Origin: UBA11222 sp030652895
GTDB taxonomy: Bacteria; Pseudomonadota; Alphaproteobacteria; UBA11222
Length of the DNA stretch: 19,698 bases
Direction: 5' to 3'
Assembly: GCA_038318895.1 (NCBI GenBank)
Contig: JBBQCS010000054.1
Location: 1 to 19,698 of the forward strand
The notes under the pieces are model-generated. The model worked only from the letters and a program-made list of their open reading frames with translations, made no database searches and was not told the DNA's origin. The translations under genes were made by a program, and so were the position numbers. Every line of letters begins with the position of its first letter. Within the stretch, counting starts at the first letter, position 1. Below are positions 6,825 to 14,457 of this stretch, piece after piece.

Positions 6825-7424
6825 ATGCGTACCGCCAGCGTTGCGCGCAAGACGAAAGAAACCCAGATTAGCGTGACCGTCAATCTGGACGGAACCGGGC
6901 GCTATAGCGTTGCGACCGGCATTGGCTTTCTGGATCATATGCTGGAACAGCTTTCGCGTCATTCCCTGATTGATCTGGACGTGCAGGCCACTGGCGACCT
7001 GCATATCGACTTTCACCACACGACAGAAGACACCGGTATCGCCATTGGTGAAGCGGTGGCCGAGGCGTTGGGGGCGCGCATTGGTATCCGGCGCTATGGC
7101 AGCGCCGTTATTCCCATGGACGAGACCTGCACCCAGGTAGCGCTGGATTTATCCAACCGTCCTTATCTGGTGTGGAAAGTGGCGTTCTCGAAGCCCAAAC
7201 TGGGGGAAATGGATACGGAACTGTTCAAGGAATGGTTCCAGGCCTTCGCCCAGGCGGCGGGGGCGACCCTGCATGTGGAAAACCGGTATGGCGAGAATAA
7301 CCACCATATTGTTGAATCCTGTTATAAGGGATTGGCGCGGGCGCTGCGCCAGGCGGTGGAGATTGATCCGCGCAGCGACGCCAGCGCGCCCTCTACCAAA
7401 GGCACCCTGAGCGGCAGTCTGTAA
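6825..7424 (+). CDS. hisB: Imidazoleglycerol-phosphate dehydratase
   Basis: HisB dehydrates imidazole glycerol phosphate to imidazole acetol phosphate, the sixth step of histidine synthesis. The protein is 199 aa: the monofunctional dehydratase without the phosphatase domain found in enterobacteria. Metal and active-site signatures are GFLDHML (34-40), DFHHTTEDTGIAIG (62-75) and ENNHHIVES (157-165). The start is ATG 6825 with AGGAGA six bases upstream; an upstream in-frame ATG at 6747 would add 26 unlike residues from the control region and is not used. It is the first gene of the his operon, divergent from hslV, and is followed after 21 nt by the DUF2628-type gene. Confidence 0.97.
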   Translation: MRTASVARKTKETQISVTVNLDGTGRYSVATGIGFLDHMLEQLSRHSLIDLDVQATGDLHIDFHHTTEDTGIAIGEAVAEALGARIGIRRYGSAVIPMDETCTQVALDLSNRPYLVWKVAFSKPKLGEMDTELFKEWFQAFAQAAGATLHVENRYGENNHHIVESCYKGLARALRQAVEIDPRSDASAPSTKGTLSGSL

Positions 7425-7445
7425 CCTGAAGATGCACGTACCACT

Positions 7446-7931
7446 ATGCAAATCTATTCGATATTCGAACCGGCCACCGGGGCGGCGCGCCTTGATGATC
7501 CGCGCAGCGTAATTTTCCTCAAGGAACGTTTCTGCTGGCCTGCGCTGTTTGTGCCGTTACTGTGGATGTTGTATCACCGCATGTGGCTGGTGACGGCAGG
7601 ATATATCGCGCTGTCTGTGGCAGTTGGTATGATCGGTCAAATCCTGGGGTCGCAGGAGGCGCCGGCTGCCGTGATTGGGCTGGGTTTCGGGCTTATCGTG
7701 GCATTCGAGGCCAATGGGCTGCGGCGCTGGTATTTGCAGCGTTCAGGCTTTCGTCAGGTGGCGACAGTGGCGGCGGATACGTTGCCACAGGCCGAGGCGC
7801 GTTATTTCGTGGGCCGTCCGGCTGTGCCCCAGGTGCAAACAGTGGCGCCGCGATCTGCTTTCGTATCTGATTTTGAGCGGCGTCATCCCTCGACGGGCTG
7901 GGGTTTCATGGCGCCGGACCAGCACAGATGA
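7446..7931 (+). CDS. DUF2628-type small membrane protein inside the his operon
   Basis: The protein is 161 aa with an N-terminal soluble stretch, three likely membrane segments and a polar C-terminal tail. The segments are about 30-46 (FCWPALFVPLLWMLYH), 48-66 and 71-86. The KERFCWPALFVPLLWMLYHRMW pattern matches what I know of DUF2628 proteins, which are often found between hisB and hisH in alphaproteobacteria. Function is unknown; no histidine-pathway chemistry is suggested. The ATG at 7446 has a poor ribosome site. Its TGA overlaps the hisH ATG (7928-7931), so it is translationally coupled to hisH and not a stray insertion. Confidence 0.8.
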   Translation: MQIYSIFEPATGAARLDDPRSVIFLKERFCWPALFVPLLWMLYHRMWLVTAGYIALSVAVGMIGQILGSQEAPAAVIGLGFGLIVAFEANGLRRWYLQRSGFRQVATVAADTLPQAEARYFVGRPAVPQVQTVAPRSAFVSDFERRHPSTGWGFMAPDQHR

Positions 7932-8572
7932 AACTGGTTATCATCAATTATGGCTCGGGCAATCTGCGCTCGGTAGCGAAAGCATTTGAACGTGCGGGTC
8001 TGGACAGCAGCTGGGATGGCCAGGTCGTGGTCAGTGATGACCCCGCACAGGTACGCGATGCAGATTATGTCGTATTGCCGGGTGTCGGCGCGTTTGGCGA
8101 TTGCGCGCGCGGGCTACAGGATGTCGCGGGCATGCATGATGCGCTGACACATGCGGTACAGGAGAAGCTGCGTCCCTTCCTGGGCATCTGTGTGGGTATG
8201 CAGCTGATGGCTGATCGCGGGCTTGAACATGGTGTGCATCAGGGGCTTGGCTGGATCGGTGGGGAAGTGCGCGCCCTGACGCCACGTGGCGCACAGATGA
8301 AAATTCCCCACATGGGCTGGAACACGCTGGCGCTGCAACCGGGCGAGGCGCATCCTGTTCTGTGCGGAATGGATGCGGGCGATTGCTATTTTTTGCATTC
8401 CTACCAGTTTGCCGCGCGCAACCCGAAGGACATTCTCGCGTTAACCGAATATGGCGGACCGGTGACAGCGGCCGTCGGGCGCAATAATATGCTGGGGGTG
8501 CAATTTCACCCGGAAAAAAGCCAGGCGCTTGGGCTGCGGTTGCTGGCGAATTTTCTGCGCTGGACACCCTGA
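7928..8572 (+). CDS. hisH: Imidazole glycerol phosphate synthase, glutaminase subunit
   Basis: HisH hydrolyses glutamine and channels ammonia to HisF, together forming IGP and AICAR. The protein is 214 aa, a class I glutamine amidotransferase. It shows NYGSGNLRSV (7-16), PGVGAFGDC (51-59), the nucleophile C88 in LGICVGMQ, and the H194/E196 pair in QFHPEKS, completing the catalytic triad. HMGWN (128-132) is a conserved HisH motif. The start overlaps the preceding gene by 4 nt. The partner hisF lies two genes downstream, after a GNAT gene and hisA. Confidence 0.97.
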   Translation: MKLVIINYGSGNLRSVAKAFERAGLDSSWDGQVVVSDDPAQVRDADYVVLPGVGAFGDCARGLQDVAGMHDALTHAVQEKLRPFLGICVGMQLMADRGLEHGVHQGLGWIGGEVRALTPRGAQMKIPHMGWNTLALQPGEAHPVLCGMDAGDCYFLHSYQFAARNPKDILALTEYGGPVTAAVGRNNMLGVQFHPEKSQALGLRLLANFLRWTP

Positions 8573-8602
8573 TCGCACACATATCTAGACGGAGCACACT
8601 AT

Positions 8603-9175
8603 ATGCCGGATACGCAACGGCTGGATAGCGCCAGTGACTTAAAGGCCACGCGCATAGACGAGATCGAAAGCTTTATCGGCAACGATCTGGCGGAACTGTG
8701 CGAACTGACCACCCATGTCGTTACCGATGGGGATGGATTTCTATGGGTCAAGGCGCCGCCTATACGGGTTCTGGAGAATTACTGGAACGGCGTCATGCTG
8801 GTGCCCGAGCGCAGCCTGTTCATTGCGCGGCTGGACGGCCGCGTTGTTGGTACTGCGCAATTGCTGCGTCCCCCGGCGAATAATGAATCCGGTTCATTTG
8901 CGGCGCAGATTACCACATTTATCATTGCACCCTGGGCGCGCGGGCATGGTCTGGCGCGCGGCCTGCTGCAGGAGCTCGAGGAAGTGGCGCGCGCGCGCGG
9001 CTATAGCACACTTGATCTGGATGTGCGGTCAGACCGGCTGGTGGCGATCAAACTGTTTGAAGCCCATGGGTTCGTGCGGTGGGGCGTCAAGCAGCGGTAT
9101 GCGCGCATCAACGGGCGCTATATCGCTGGTTATTATTACAGCAAACATCTTGATGAGAGCGCTGCTTCGAAATGA
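8603..9175 (+). CDS. GNAT-family N-acetyltransferase inside the his operon
   Basis: This 190-aa protein has the GNAT fold: beta strands from about 72 onward (LFIARLDGRVVGTAQLL), motif A at 103-134 with the acetyl-CoA loop WARGHGLARGL, and a motif B-like ALKLFEAHGF-type segment written here as AIKLFEAHGFVRWG (148-161). The substrate is unknown. An N-terminal extension of about 60 residues precedes the core. The ATG at 8603 has GGAG at 8591-8594. It starts 30 nt after hisH and ends in an ATGA overlap with hisA (9172-9175), so it is expressed as part of the his operon. Candidate roles, such as acetylation of a small molecule, peptide or protein terminus, cannot be separated from the sequence. 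Confidence 0.88.
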   Translation: MPDTQRLDSASDLKATRIDEIESFIGNDLAELCELTTHVVTDGDGFLWVKAPPIRVLENYWNGVMLVPERSLFIARLDGRVVGTAQLLRPPANNESGSFAAQITTFIIAPWARGHGLARGLLQELEEVARARGYSTLDLDVRSDRLVAIKLFEAHGFVRWGVKQRYARINGRYIAGYYYSKHLDESAASK

Positions 9176-9897
9176 TCTTGTTTCCCGCGATAGATTTGAA
9201 GGACGGCGTGTGTGTGCGTTTGCTGCGTGGCGACATGAACGCGGCCACGACTTTTAACGACGATCCGGCCGCCCAGGCCCGGAAATTCGAGCAACAGGGT
9301 TTTTCCTGGCTGCATCTGGTGGACCTCAATGGCGCATTTGCCGGTAAGCCGGTAAATGGTGAAAGCGTCTCGGCGATTCTGTCAGCGGTAAAGATACCGG
9401 TTCAGCTTGGCGGCGGTATCCGCGATATGGCGACCATTGAAGATTGGCTGGTGCGCGGGGTGCGCCGGGTTATTCTTGGCACGGTGGCGGTGCGGGATCC
9501 GGACCTGGTGCGCGCCGCGTGCCGGGCCTTTCCAGGGCGCGTCGCGGTTGGCATTGATGCGCGCGCTGGTAAAGTTGCTGTCGCTGGCTGGGCGGAAGAA
9601 ACTGAAATTTCCGCACATGATCTGGCGCGCCGGTTTGAAGACGCAGGCGTTGCGGCGATTATCTATACGGATATCGACCGCGATGGAGCGCTGCAGGGTG
9701 TGAATGTTCCCGCGACAGTGGCGCTGGCGGAAGCCGTGAAAATTCCTGTCATCGCCAGCGGTGGCGTATCTTCGCTGGCCGATCTTGAGGCGCTGAAGGC
9801 CACGCGCTGCCCCGGCATTGAAGGCGTCATCTCCGGGCGCGCGCTGTATGATGGGCGCCTTGATCCGGCATCTGCGTTGAAGGTGCTGGCATGCTGA
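9172..9897 (+). CDS. hisA: ProFAR isomerase (phosphoribosylformimino-5-aminoimidazole carboxamide ribotide isomerase)
   Basis: HisA catalyses the Amadori rearrangement of ProFAR to PRFAR, the substrate of HisF/HisH. The 241-aa TIM barrel shows PAIDLKDG with the catalytic D8, LGGGIRD (79-85), GIDARAGKVAVAGW (127-140) with an aspartate (D129) at the second catalytic position, the TDIDRDGALQG motif (166-176) and the phosphate-binding IASGGVS (194-200). It overlaps the GNAT gene by 4 nt and hisF by 7 nt. Nothing unusual is seen beyond the tight packing. Confidence 0.97.
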   Translation: MILFPAIDLKDGVCVRLLRGDMNAATTFNDDPAAQARKFEQQGFSWLHLVDLNGAFAGKPVNGESVSAILSAVKIPVQLGGGIRDMATIEDWLVRGVRRVILGTVAVRDPDLVRAACRAFPGRVAVGIDARAGKVAVAGWAEETEISAHDLARRFEDAGVAAIIYTDIDRDGALQGVNVPATVALAEAVKIPVIASGGVSSLADLEALKATRCPGIEGVISGRALYDGRLDPASALKVLAC

Positions 9898-10649
9898 AGG
9901 TGCGCATTATTCCCTGTCTCGATGTGGACAAGGGCCGTGTCGTCAAGGGCATTTCCTTCGTCAACCTGGTGGATGCGGGCGATCCCGTTGAACAGGCGCG
10001 GCGCTATGACGCTGAGGGTGCGGACGAAGTATGCTTTCTGGATATTACGGCGTCGCATGAAGTGCGTGATACGCTGTATGACATTGTGGGACAGACCGCG
10101 TCGCAATGTTTTATGCCGCTGACCGTTGGCGGAGGTGTGCGCAAGGTTGAAGATGTGCGTAATCTGCTGCTCGCGGGGGCTGACAAGGTGGCGATCAATA
10201 CAGCCGCCGTCGCGCGCCGCGAGCTGGTGAAAGACGCGGCGGAAAAATTCGGCAGCCAATGCATTGTGGTGGCGATCGACGCCAAAGCGGCAGGCCCGGG
10301 CAAATGGGAAATCTGGACCCATGGCGGACGCACCGCTACCGGGATTGACGCGGTAGCCTATGCACGCGAAGTGGTGGCACTGGGGGCAGGAGAAATTCTG
10401 CTAACCTCGATGGATCGCGATGGATCGCGCGCGGGCTTTGATCTGGCGCTTACCCGCGCCATCAGTGATGCGGTTAGCGTGCCGGTCATTGCCAGTGGCG
10501 GCGTGGGGACGCTGGATCATCTCAGTCAGGGGATACTGGAAGGCCATGCCAGCGCGGTGCTGGCGGCGTCAATTTTTCACTTTGGCGAATTTTCCATTCA
10601 GCAGGCAAAACGCCATATGGCGGCAGCCGGAATTGCGGTGCGTCTATGA
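9891..10649 (+). CDS. hisF: Imidazole glycerol phosphate synthase, cyclase subunit
   Basis: HisF is the cyclase half of IGP synthase; it uses ammonia from HisH to form IGP and AICAR from PRFAR. The 252-aa TIM barrel has both catalytic aspartates: D11 in PCLDVDKGRVVKG and D130 in VVAIDAK. Other motifs are LTVGGGVR (77-84), GADKVAINTAAV (96-107), LLTSMDRDGSRAGFD and PVIASGGVG. Its start overlaps hisA by 7 nt and its stop overlaps hisE by 4 nt (ATGA, 10646-10649). Confidence 0.98.
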   Translation: MLKVRIIPCLDVDKGRVVKGISFVNLVDAGDPVEQARRYDAEGADEVCFLDITASHEVRDTLYDIVGQTASQCFMPLTVGGGVRKVEDVRNLLLAGADKVAINTAAVARRELVKDAAEKFGSQCIVVAIDAKAAGPGKWEIWTHGGRTATGIDAVAYAREVVALGAGEILLTSMDRDGSRAGFDLALTRAISDAVSVPVIASGGVGTLDHLSQGILEGHASAVLAASIFHFGEFSIQQAKRHMAAAGIAVRL

Positions 10650-10987
10650 AAAAAGCAGTGGACACAAATGCGCTGGAAACCCTCGCGCGGCTGGCGGAAT
10701 TAATCAGAGGCCGTGCCAGTGCGGGTACGGATACGTCTTACACGGCAAAACTGCTGGCCGGTGCGCCGCAACTGCCGGCCAAGAAGCTGGCGGAAGAAGC
10801 GGTTGAGTTGGCGCTGGCGGCGGTGAGTGGCGATAACAAGGCGATTGCCGCCGAAGCCGCCGATGTCCTGTATCATTTGCTGGTGCTGTTACAGGCGTCC
10901 GGCGTATCGCTTGGCGACGTCTGCAGTGTATTGGCAGACCGCGAAGGCATTTCCGGTATTGCGGAAAAAGCCAGCCGCAAGAAGTAG
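10646..10987 (+). CDS. hisE: Phosphoribosyl-ATP pyrophosphatase
   Basis: HisE hydrolyses PR-ATP to PR-AMP, the second step of histidine synthesis. The 113-aa protein is an all-alpha MazG-like NTP pyrophosphohydrolase: KLAEEAVELALAA (48-60) supplies the EExxE-type metal ligands and AAEAADVLYHLLVLL (68-82) the second acidic helix. It is the stand-alone form, not fused to HisI. It is the last his gene here; the next gene begins 146 nt later. hisG, hisD, hisC and hisI are not in the window. Confidence 0.96.
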   Translation: MKKAVDTNALETLARLAELIRGRASAGTDTSYTAKLLAGAPQLPAKKLAEEAVELALAAVSGDNKAIAAEAADVLYHLLVLLQASGVSLGDVCSVLADREGISGIAEKASRKK

Positions 10988-11133
10988 CCGCAGCATTCTT
11001 GTAAAGCCTAATTTGCGTTAACCATACGGGCTGCACTGCGGGAATTTACCGTCTGGTAATGGCCTGATGCGATACTGCGCGGGTATTGATCGTCCAGAAT
11101 GTTTCGGAGGATCATTAAGGAATTGAAACCAGC

Positions 11134-12807
11134 ATGAGCGAGTTCTCCAACCCACAGACAAAATCGCCGACACCGTCTCCCACGTCATCCCGGCAGGCCG
11201 AGGAAACGTGCGCCGTGCGGGTGCAGATCGGCACCATTACCGCCATCAGGGGCGCCAACGTCACTGCGCTGCTGAATGCGCCCGGCGCCACCCGTCAGGA
11301 GAATATTTCTATTGGCGGCCTGCTCGCTATGCCCGGTGATCTGTCCGTCGTCTATGGCATGGTGCAATCAATGAGCGGCGGAGGGTACACGGTGATTGGC
11401 ACCGGGGCCGAAGCCCGCATGATTGAAATTCAATTGTTGGGTGAAATTCTACTCGATGAAAAAGGCGGCCATGGAAGCTTTCATCGCGGGGTGACCTATT
11501 ACCCGCATTTTGACACGCCGGTGATGACGGCGGATGCGCGCGATCTGGCGACGGTTTACGCGCCGCCAAATGTTTCCATTGCGCGGCTTGGCAGTATTCA
11601 TCAGGACCGGTCGATTCCAGCTTTTGCTGTAACCGACGAATTGCTGGCCAAACATTTCGCGGTGCTCGGCACAACAGGTTCCGGCAAAAGCTGTGTTGTG
11701 TCGCTGGTTTTGCACGCCATTCTGGATCAGCATCCCAACGGGCACATTGTGCTGATTGATCCGCACAATGAATATGCCGTCGCATTTGGAGATAAAGCCG
11801 AAGCCATTCATCTGAGTAATCTGCAATTGCCCTATTGGTTGCTCAATTTTGAAGAACTGGTTGAGGTCGTTATCGGGCAGAATCAGGATCGCGCTTATCC
11901 GGAAATCGAAATCCTCAAAAACGGCGTCATCGAAGCCAAAAAAATGTTTTTGCATCAGGGGGAGCGCGGCGACCATATCACTGTCGATACGCCGGTTCCC
12001 TACCGGCTGGGAGACATGATCAAGGTTTTCGACGATGCGATGGGGAAACTGGAACGAACCGAGGACGTGGTTTCCTATTTTCGTCTGAAGTCCAAAATCG
12101 AAAGCCTGCGCATTGACCGCCGCTTTTCGTTCATGTTTTCCAGGCATCTGGTGGACGATACGATGGCGCGAATATTGTCGCGCATTCTGCGTATTCCGGT
12201 GGCGGGCAAGCCGGTCAGCATTGTCGATATTTCCGGCATTCCATCGGAAGTAGTCGACGTGGTGGTGTCGGTTTTGGCGCGGATGATCTTTGATTTTTCT
12301 GTCTGGGCCAGTCAGGACAAGACGCGCAAGGCGCCCGTGTTGCTGGTGTGTGAAGAAGCTCACCGCTATGTGCCGCGCGATGAGGAAACGAATTTCGGCC
12401 CCAGCAAAAAAGCCATTTCGCGCATCGCCAAGGAAGGCCGCAAATATGGGGTTGGCCTGTGTCTGGTCAGCCAGCGTCCGGCGGAACTGTCGACCAGCGC
12501 ATTATCCCAGTGCAACACCATGATTGCGTTGCGCATGAGCAATATTCGCGATCAGGAATTTGTCGCCAACGCATTGCCGGAAAGTGCAGGCGGCCTGCTA
12601 TCGGCATTGCCGTCGCTGGCGCAACAAGAAGCGATCATCGTGGGCGACGGGGTGACTATTCCGATGCGTATGCGCTTTGACGATCTGCCATCCGAAAGAC
12701 GTCCGGCCTCGGATACGGCGGCGTTTTCACAGGCCTGGCGCAGCGAAGACGCGGATAGTGATTTCATTGAGCAGATCGTCGAACGCTGGCGCATGCAAAA
12801 GCGGTAG
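11134..12807 (+). CDS. HerA/DUF87-type FtsK-HerA superfamily ATPase, stand-alone
   Basis: This is a 557-aa hexameric-type DNA-translocase ATPase. A Ser/Thr/Pro-rich N-terminus (1-25) is followed by a HAS-barrel-like region (about 27-130). Next comes a RecA-like core with Walker A GTTGSGKS (179-186), LIDPHNEY (207-214), Walker B LLVCEEAH (403-410), FGPSKKAISRIAKEGRKYGVG (421-441) and SQRPAELST (446-454). A helical insert (about 235-345) separates the two core halves. HerA proteins normally work with a nuclease such as NurA, or with SIR2 or DUF4297 partners in defence systems, but no such gene is adjacent. The start ATG 11134 follows an in-frame stop at 11116; AAGGA lies 12 nt upstream, a long spacing. 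It is convergent with fur (9 nt apart). Confidence 0.88.
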   Translation: MSEFSNPQTKSPTPSPTSSRQAEETCAVRVQIGTITAIRGANVTALLNAPGATRQENISIGGLLAMPGDLSVVYGMVQSMSGGGYTVIGTGAEARMIEIQLLGEILLDEKGGHGSFHRGVTYYPHFDTPVMTADARDLATVYAPPNVSIARLGSIHQDRSIPAFAVTDELLAKHFAVLGTTGSGKSCVVSLVLHAILDQHPNGHIVLIDPHNEYAVAFGDKAEAIHLSNLQLPYWLLNFEELVEVVIGQNQDRAYPEIEILKNGVIEAKKMFLHQGERGDHITVDTPVPYRLGDMIKVFDDAMGKLERTEDVVSYFRLKSKIESLRIDRRFSFMFSRHLVDDTMARILSRILRIPVAGKPVSIVDISGIPSEVVDVVVSVLARMIFDFSVWASQDKTRKAPVLLVCEEAHRYVPRDEETNFGPSKKAISRIAKEGRKYGVGLCLVSQRPAELSTSALSQCNTMIALRMSNIRDQEFVANALPESAGGLLSALPSLAQQEAIIVGDGVTIPMRMRFDDLPSERRPASDTAAFSQAWRSEDADSDFIEQIVERWRMQKR

Positions 12808-12816
12808 GCGCTTAAT

Positions 12817-13242
12817 TCACGATTGCTCTTTATCCGCATCAATCGGCACGCAGTAAAGTTCCAGCCGGTGGCCGACAAGCCGGTAGCCCAGCCGTTCGGC
12901 GATGGCGCGTTGCAAGCTCTCGATTTGCTTGTCGGTAAACTCAATGACGTCCCGGGTCTGAATATTGATCAGATGATCGTGATGGGTTTCGGGCACCTGT
13001 TCATAGCGCGCGCGGCCATCGCCAAATTCGTGCCGCTCCAGTATGCCCGCCTCTTCGAACAGGCGTACCGTGCGATAAACGGTGGCGATACTGATGTTCA
13101 AATCCTGTTGCGAGGCGCGGCGATACACTTCCTCCACGTCGGGATGGTCATCGGAATTGGACAGGACGCGCGCAATGATCCGGCGTTGTTCGGTCATGCG
13201 CATACCGCGCTGTTCACAGATATCTTCAATGGGCGCAACCAT
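12817..13242 (-). CDS. fur: Fur-family metalloregulator, alphaproteobacterial type without CXXC
   Basis: This is a 141-aa winged-helix regulator. The DNA-binding part is about 1-85 (MRMTEQRRIIARVLS, HPDVEEVYRRA, SIATVYRTVRLFEEAG), then the dimerisation part with HHDH (87-90), VIEF (99-102) and HRLELY (125-130). The CXXC pair that binds structural zinc in many Fur proteins is replaced by INIQT after HHDHL, as is usual for alphaproteobacterial Fur/Mur. It may therefore respond to manganese or iron; the sequence alone does not decide. A good ribosome site AAAGAGG precedes ATG 13242. It follows rimI on the same strand after 76 nt, a gap that includes a palindrome (13285-13297). Confidence 0.92.
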   Translation of the reverse strand: MVAPIEDICEQRGMRMTEQRRIIARVLSNSDDHPDVEEVYRRASQQDLNISIATVYRTVRLFEEAGILERHEFGDGRARYEQVPETHHDHLINIQTRDVIEFTDKQIESLQRAIAERLGYRLVGHRLELYCVPIDADKEQS

Positions 13243-13284
13243 GATTGCCTCTTTAGCGCAGAAAAAAATCGTTGTCTCGGAATA

Positions 13285-13297
13285 TCAGTATAACTGA
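13285..13297. promoter_or_regulatory. Small palindrome upstream of fur (possible operator)
   Basis: On the plus strand TCAGT-ATA-ACTGA is a perfect 5-bp inverted repeat, extended by weaker symmetry to 13283-13299. On the minus strand it contains TATACT, a fair -10 hexamer for the fur gene starting at 13242. A palindrome over a -10 element is a common operator layout, and autoregulation of fur is plausible but unproven. No good -35 box was found at the proper distance. Confidence 0.4.
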
Positions 13298-13318
13298 AAT
13301 AAGTCCGGGCGGCATCCG

Positions 13319-13807
13319 CTATAAATTTCTGCGCATGACCAACGCGTCGGTGGCGCCTGCAGCGGTGTTGTCCGGCGTGGGTTCATAATAGGCTTTGCGC
13401 AGGCCCACGGCGGCAAAACCCAGACGTTTATACACAGACAGGGCAGCGTCATTATCGACTGCGACCTCCAGAAATACGGCGTTCGCGCCGCGCTGTTGCA
13501 TACGCCCGGTAAACTCCGAAACCAGTGCGCCGCCAATGCCGCGCGCGCGAAAATCAGGTAAAACCCCGGTCGAGATGATTTCGGCCTCGCCCCCGGCTTC
13601 ACGGCCCATAAGGAAACCCGCAGGGGTTGCAGCATTTTCAGCCTGTGTGGGCAGCACGGCAATGGTTCCGGTCGCGCCAGGCATCGCCAGCAGCCGGGCA
13701 ATGGCGACAGCGTCCCAGCCCTTTGCAAAGCAGGCCCCGTGCAGGGCCTCCAATATTTCCAGCGAGGCCACCCCCGCGCGGATAATATCAGCGCCGCCCC
13801 AGATCAT
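13319..13807 (-). CDS. rimI: RimI-like ribosomal-protein/GNAT acetyltransferase
   Basis: RimI in E. coli acetylates the N-terminal alanine of ribosomal protein S18. The protein here is 162 aa with a full GNAT core: IISTGVLPDFRARGIGGALV (77-96, acetyl-CoA loop RARGIGG), VFLEVAVDNDAALSVYKRLGF (111-131) and GLRKAYYEP (135-143), all typical of RimI. The start ATG 13807 overlaps the tsaB stop as ATGA. The frame is open 51 codons further upstream, but that part lies inside tsaB and is basic and unstructured, so it is rejected. TsaB-RimI adjacency is common in bacteria. The true substrate is inferred from family only. Confidence 0.9.
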   Translation of the reverse strand: MIWGGADIIRAGVASLEILEALHGACFAKGWDAVAIARLLAMPGATGTIAVLPTQAENAATPAGFLMGREAGGEAEIISTGVLPDFRARGIGGALVSEFTGRMQQRGANAVFLEVAVDNDAALSVYKRLGFAAVGLRKAYYEPTPDNTAAGATDALVMRRNL

Positions 13808-14457
13808 GTGGCTGCTGCGGGCAGTTTTGCGTCGGGCGCGCGTAAATAGAGCGGGGCGATCGTATCTCCGGCCACCGCGGGCCGGTTGGCGGCAAAGGAG
13901 GCGAGAATGGCCGCATCGGGAAGCAGATCGGGGTGACTGGCGCTTACCCGCCCGGTGCACAGGCCTGCCAGTGTGGCCGCGCCGCTGCCTACCAGCCGAA
14001 GTGTCACGTCAAGCGTTGCGATAAACGCCGCAGCGTCAGAAACCGTCAGCAATGCGGGCCGACACAGGGCGTTCACGCCATCAAAGGCCTGGAAATAAAC
14101 CTGATCATTGCGTGCATCCAGGGCTACCGCAACGGGGGCATTTCCCTCAATAGCGGCGGCCAGCAGTTCAAAAGTGCTGACCCCTACCAGTGGCAGGCCG
14201 CGCGCTACACAAATGCCGCGCGCCGCGGCTAGTCCCACGCGCACGCCTGCAAAACTGCCGGGACCGATACTCACCGCCAGCCGGTCAAGGGCACGATAAT
14301 CCAGTCCGCTTTGCGCCCGGACATGTTCCACCATGGGTAGCAATGCTTCCGCATGGCCGCGTTGCATCGGCCGCCAGTCCTTTGCCAGTATTACGCCGTC
14401 CTGCCACACCGCCACGGAACATGCGGAAAGACAGGTATCAAGCGCGAGAACACGCAT
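13804..14457 (-). CDS. tsaB: tRNA t6A37 threonylcarbamoyladenosine synthesis protein TsaB
   Basis: TsaB partners TsaD and TsaE in making the universal t6A37 modification of ANN-decoding tRNAs. With start ATG 14457 it has 217 aa: MRVLALDTCLSACSVAVW at the front, RGHAEALLPMVEHV (33-46) and IGPGSFAGVRVGLAAARG (64-81), all family signatures of the ASKHA fold. A GTG at 14472 would add five residues but sits too close to the nearest purine-rich site; the E. coli protein also begins MRILAIDT. The ATG shares one base with the TGA of the nitroreductase gene (TGATG), and its own stop overlaps rimI, so all three are coupled. Confidence 0.95.
   Translation of the reverse strand: MRVLALDTCLSACSVAVWQDGVILAKDWRPMQRGHAEALLPMVEHVRAQSGLDYRALDRLAVSIGPGSFAGVRVGLAAARGICVARGLPLVGVSTFELLAAAIEGNAPVAVALDARNDQVYFQAFDGVNALCRPALLTVSDAAAFIATLDVTLRLVGSGAATLAGLCTGRVSASHPDLLPDAAILASFAANRPAVAGDTIAPLYLRAPDAKLPAAAT

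Noticed and set aside
8985..9000. GCGCGCGC dinucleotide run in the GNAT gene
   Set aside because: It encodes an Ala-Arg-Ala-Arg stretch in a GC-rich gene; length is within normal coding variation.
10409..10430. Tandem GATGGATCGC repeat inside hisF
   Set aside because: It simply encodes the conserved MDRDGSR segment of HisF; no extra copies nearby.
11046..11059. TTACC-GTCT-GGTAA hairpin between hisE and the HerA-type gene
   Set aside because: AT-weak 5-bp stem with no U-tract; not convincing as a terminator or riboswitch.
11449..12363. Minus-strand ORF of 304 codons opposite the HerA-type ATPase
   Set aside because: Shadow frame with His/Gln/Arg-rich composition and no motif; the plus-strand protein has intact ATPase motifs.
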